Assembly: GCA_937915755.1 (NCBI GenBank)
Contig: CALGGR010000287.1
Location: 1-8,037 of the forward strand
Source of the DNA: an uncultured Fretibacterium sp.
GTDB lineage: Bacteria; Synergistota; Synergistia; Synergistales; Aminobacteriaceae
Direction of reading: 5' to 3'
Length of the DNA stretch: 8,037 bases
A program made the translations under genes and the position numbers. Below, in pieces: positions 5,899 through 8,037 of the stretch. The stretch's first letter is position 1; each line of letters starts with the position of its first letter. The notes beneath the pieces are model-generated. The model saw nothing but the letters and a program-made list of their open reading frames with translations, was not told the DNA's origin and made no database searches.

Positions 5899-7545
5899 AT
5901 GGGCTATGTGGAGATGATTAAAATTAGCTGGATAATACAGCTTCATATTGACTCATACCTACGTAGTCTTAGGATTATACTGTCTATCAATGCTGATTTT
6001 CAGCTTGTTATACTTTTTGACCAAATTAATTACTATTTTTTTACAGTGGAGAACATACAAAAAACCGAAAGCATTACGGCTTCGAAACAACCAGTATATA
6101 CACGAGTAGGCTATCACAAAGGTGATAAGGGAGAAGAGATATATATCTGCTTGCATAGCAATGAGGATCATGATGTTGTACATATAACTTCTGATAAGAT
6201 AGATATTGTATCTAAAGGGAAAGCAACGGTATCTTTCGAGAATACTGGAACTATGAACAGCCTTGTAAAACCTTCGTATGAACACAACGATAACGGTGCG
6301 ATTGACCGTCAAAAAACACTGGAGCACCTTAAAGACCTTAACAAGTACATCAACGTCAGAGACGAAGATATGTGTTTAGTCTTTTCGTGGCTTCTTTGTT
6401 CCTTGTATCCAAAGCCTCATATTGATAACCCTATCTTGTGGATTAGGGGTGAACGTAACACGGGAAAGACTACTTCGGTGAAATTCCTGAAAAAACTCAT
6501 AGACCCTAGCATGAAAAAAATGCTTTCCCAGTATACAAGTGAGAATGGTTTTATTGCGGATCTTAACTGTCAATACGTTTCTGTCTTCGATAACGTTTCT
6601 ACTGTAACTCCCAAATTCAACGATATGCTCTGCAGAGCCGTAACTGACGATAAAATCAGGACAGTCATCACAGCTAAAGGTACGTTCTATGTTAATCAGC
6701 ACAGCAATATAGTAGTTAACAGCCTAAATACAGTATCCCAAAGTCCAGAACTTAAGGAAAGATCCTTTAATGTCAGAACTCGCAAAATTCATGAGGGTGA
6801 TCGTATGACTAATGAGGAACTTGAAAACTCTTTCTCTAAAGACGCACCTTATATCTTAGGTGCACTATTGGTCGCTTTGTCTTCTGCTTTGAGGTACACA
6901 TACTATACTCCAAACATTCGCGGATATACTAGGTTGCTCGATGCCTGTATTTTTGGCGCTCGTGTCGCTCATGCCAAAGAAAAATTAGGCTTACCTTTTA
7001 GTGAGCTAGACTTCATTAACGCTCTCAAAGCTCAGAAGGACGATATAGACTATGAGAATAAAGAAGCTCTTGAAGATAACATCATAGCTAAAACTATCTT
7101 CGAGATGGCACTAGAATACAATGAAACAGAGTCTGAAATTATAATCTGGAACGACTCAAGTGAGGCTTTAAACAACAAAATTACTGAGCGTATTAAAGCT
7201 AAGGACTGCGCTAAAATTCCAAGCGGTTTCCCGTTCACTTCTCAGAAATTCGGAAAGGAGTTAAGTGCTATTTCGGGTTTACTATCGGAACTAGGCATAC
7301 ATATTGACCGCTCTCATCGTGAGGGAAATAAACGTTACACTAAAATTACCTATACTCCTAATTTAGAACACAAGCATACACCTACAGACATAAGCGAGGT
7401 AACTCAAGAAAACGTTTCGGATAATGAGCCTCAATCTACCTCTAATACTGAGATTGCAGCACATGTACCCCATTCAGCTGAAGAGGTAAATAAAATATGC
7501 GCGGAAGATAATAATAACCCTGATGAGCTTCAAAAAAAAAAGTGA
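5899..7545 (+). CDS. P-loop ATPase of the primase-associated / SF3-like (phage D5-like) type
   Basis: The 548-residue product carries a clear ATPase core: Walker A GERNTGKT (residues 184-191), a Walker B-like strand YVSVFDN (226-232, with Asp-Asn rather than Asp-Glu), a sensor-1-like Asn in IVVNS (274), and a likely arginine finger in LKERSF (Arg288). Residues about 415-485 look like the winged-helix end of such proteins (LSELGIHIDRSH, KRYTKITYT). Related ATPases in phages, plasmids and integrative elements act as replicative helicases, usually behind a primase or primase-polymerase part. Here only about 65 unrecognised, hydrophobic residues precede the conserved part (from YTRVGYHKG, 67 on), so the primase is missing or encoded elsewhere. 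The tail (490-548) is polar and probably disordered. It has its own promoter and overlaps the next frame by 4 nt. Helicase activity is inferred from the family. Confidence 0.8.
   Translation: MGYVEMIKISWIIQLHIDSYLRSLRIILSINADFQLVILFDQINYYFFTVENIQKTESITASKQPVYTRVGYHKGDKGEEIYICLHSNEDHDVVHITSDKIDIVSKGKATVSFENTGTMNSLVKPSYEHNDNGAIDRQKTLEHLKDLNKYINVRDEDMCLVFSWLLCSLYPKPHIDNPILWIRGERNTGKTTSVKFLKKLIDPSMKKMLSQYTSENGFIADLNCQYVSVFDNVSTVTPKFNDMLCRAVTDDKIRTVITAKGTFYVNQHSNIVVNSLNTVSQSPELKERSFNVRTRKIHEGDRMTNEELENSFSKDAPYILGALLVALSSALRYTYYTPNIRGYTRLLDACIFGARVAHAKEKLGLPFSELDFINALKAQKDDIDYENKEALEDNIIAKTIFEMALEYNETESEIIIWNDSSEALNNKITERIKAKDCAKIPSGFPFTSQKFGKELSAISGLLSELGIHIDRSHREGNKRYTKITYTPNLEHKHTPTDISEVTQENVSDNEPQSTSNTEIAAHVPHSAEEVNKICAEDNNNPDELQKKK
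7532..7545 (+). promoter_or_regulatory. A10 slippery run before the stop, with GTGA overlap: possible frameshift or slippage site
   Basis: Ten A's (7532-7541) are read as CAA-AAA-AAA-AAG-TGA. The last part is A-AAA-AAG, the same -1 slippery heptamer used in E. coli dnaX, directly followed by the stop codon. The next frame is open exactly in the -1 register. An extra A added by RNA polymerase would give the same fusion. The overlapping GTGA would also allow simple stop-start coupling. Confidence 0.45.
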
Positions 7546-8021
7546 ATACAACCAATAATTTAACTATAACTGGGAGTGTACCTAGCACTCCCAGTGTAAT
7601 CAATGGAATACAACCTAATAATATTTTACCTCTTCATACTTCTTTGCTTAACCTAACGGAAGATCAGCTTAGGTACTGTGTCTTGTCTAACTTATTTGTC
7701 GTACCTGAAGTCAAAGTAAACACTCTTATTTGGAAATACTGGGACATCTTCAATGATATGGACTATACTTGGAAAGTTGTTCGTAGCCGTCCTGAATGCG
7801 TTAAATTAGTTCTTTATGATGGTCGGATACTTCTATGTGAACCTTGTAATAAAGGTAATAAAGGACTATACCGCGCTTTGTTACTAAGTAGTACTTTAAG
7901 AGCAACTACATTAAAGAGTAATGTTAGCCTAGAAGAAGCTCTAGATATTTGCGAGGATAAAGCCGCACAATCTGAAATAGCAAACAAGAAATGCAAGAAA
8001 TGGAACAAAATGAAGAAATAG
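7542..8021 (+). CDS. Unrecognised protein overlapping the ATPase gene
   Basis: The frame gives 159 residues from the GTG at 7542, or a C-terminal extension of the ATPase if -1 frameshifting occurs. I do not recognise the family. The first 30 residues are rich in Thr, Ser, Asn and Pro and look like a linker. A probably folded part follows from about residue 35 (LLNLTEDQLRYCVLSNLF, then WKYWDIF and YTWKVVRSRPE), with a CxxC pair at 99-102 (CEPC) that could bind metal if partnered elsewhere, and a lysine-rich end (NKKCKKWNKMKK). No signal peptide or membrane segment is seen. There is no ribosome site before the GTG, and the next Met is only at residue 73, so translation depends on the upstream gene through coupling or frameshift. 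It probably works with the ATPase in the same element. Coding status is likely from length and position; function is unknown. Confidence 0.65.
   Translation: MNTTNNLTITGSVPSTPSVINGIQPNNILPLHTSLLNLTEDQLRYCVLSNLFVVPEVKVNTLIWKYWDIFNDMDYTWKVVRSRPECVKLVLYDGRILLCEPCNKGNKGLYRALLLSSTLRATTLKSNVSLEEALDICEDKAAQSEIANKKCKKWNKMKK
7569..7595 (+). repeat. Perfect 10-bp hairpin inside the start of the overlapping gene
   Basis: ACTGGGAGTG (7569-7578) and CACTCCCAGT (7586-7595) are exact reverse complements around a 7-nt loop. The hairpin begins 26 nt after the slippery AAG and lies in coding sequence (TGSVPSTPSV). It has no T-run after it, so it is not a typical terminator. It may act in translation or transcript slippage. 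Confidence 0.55.
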
Positions 8022-8037
8022 ACCCGAATGCAAATAA
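7991..8037 (+). CDS. Possible start of a further gene, 3' partial
   Basis: A frame starting at ATG 7991 (or ATG 8000) overlaps the end of the previous gene and stays open to the window edge, reading an acidic start (MQEMEQNEEIDPNAN). It follows the tightly overlapping style of the preceding gene pair. No ribosome site is visible and only 15 codons can be seen, so this is a weak call. An ATG at 8028 in another frame is an alternative. Confidence 0.2.
   Translation, partial: MQEMEQNEEIDPNAN

Noticed and set aside
5959..6702. Minus-strand frames opposite the ATPase gene
   Set aside because: The plus strand encodes a well-conserved ATPase core here; the reverse frames show no family signature.
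7569..7595. Hairpin as an intrinsic terminator of the ATPase gene
   Set aside because: It is not followed by a T-run and lies inside an open frame that continues for over 400 bases.
1..8037. CRISPR arrays, tRNA or rRNA genes, insertion-sequence transposases
   Set aside because: No repeat-spacer pattern, cloverleaf, rRNA core sequence or transposase motif was found on either strand.

Overview
This is an AT-rich bacterial window with strong AGGAGG-type ribosome sites and ordinary bacterial stop use. All genes read on the + strand. It does not identify a species. A Sec signal peptide on an LprI-like protein, SH3b domains, and Sel1 and ankyrin repeats together suggest an envelope-focused accessory locus, perhaps from a gut or host-associated (possibly diderm) bacterium, but the lineage is an inference.

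Left half (2-5602): three tightly spaced genes that look like one transcription unit. The first is the 3' part of an ankyrin-repeat protein with a C-terminal SH3-like domain; its 5' end lies outside the window. The second is a small secreted LprI/DUF1311-type protein with a signal peptide, 29 nt downstream. The third is a 969-residue membrane protein: four N-terminal membrane segments, helical TPR-like repeats including three ~50-residue 'YKD' units, a fifth membrane segment, Sel1/TPR repeats and two terminal SH3b domains. SH3b domains often bind cell wall, and LprI proteins are known as lysozyme inhibitors, so a shared role in envelope protection or sensing is plausible but unproven.

Middle (5603-5898): a 296-bp gap with a perfect 16-bp inverted repeat just after the membrane-protein gene, then a symmetric set of four TGTCAT/ATGACA hexamers in an AT-rich tract, then a good sigma-70-type promoter (TTGACA-N17-CAAAAT) and a strong ribosome site. 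This is probably the boundary between the envelope module and a mobile-element or replication module.

Right half (5899-8037): a 548-residue P-loop ATPase of the primase-associated (SF3/D5-like) type found in phages, plasmids and integrative elements, but without a recognisable primase part. Its 3' end holds a run of ten A's that forms the -1 slippery heptamer A-AAA-AAG directly before the TGA stop. An unrecognised 159-residue frame overlaps by 4 nt in the -1 register, has no ribosome site of its own, and carries a perfect 10-bp hairpin near its start. This is the most interesting feature: either translational coupling or a slippage-made fusion protein. A further gene may begin in the last ~45 bases.
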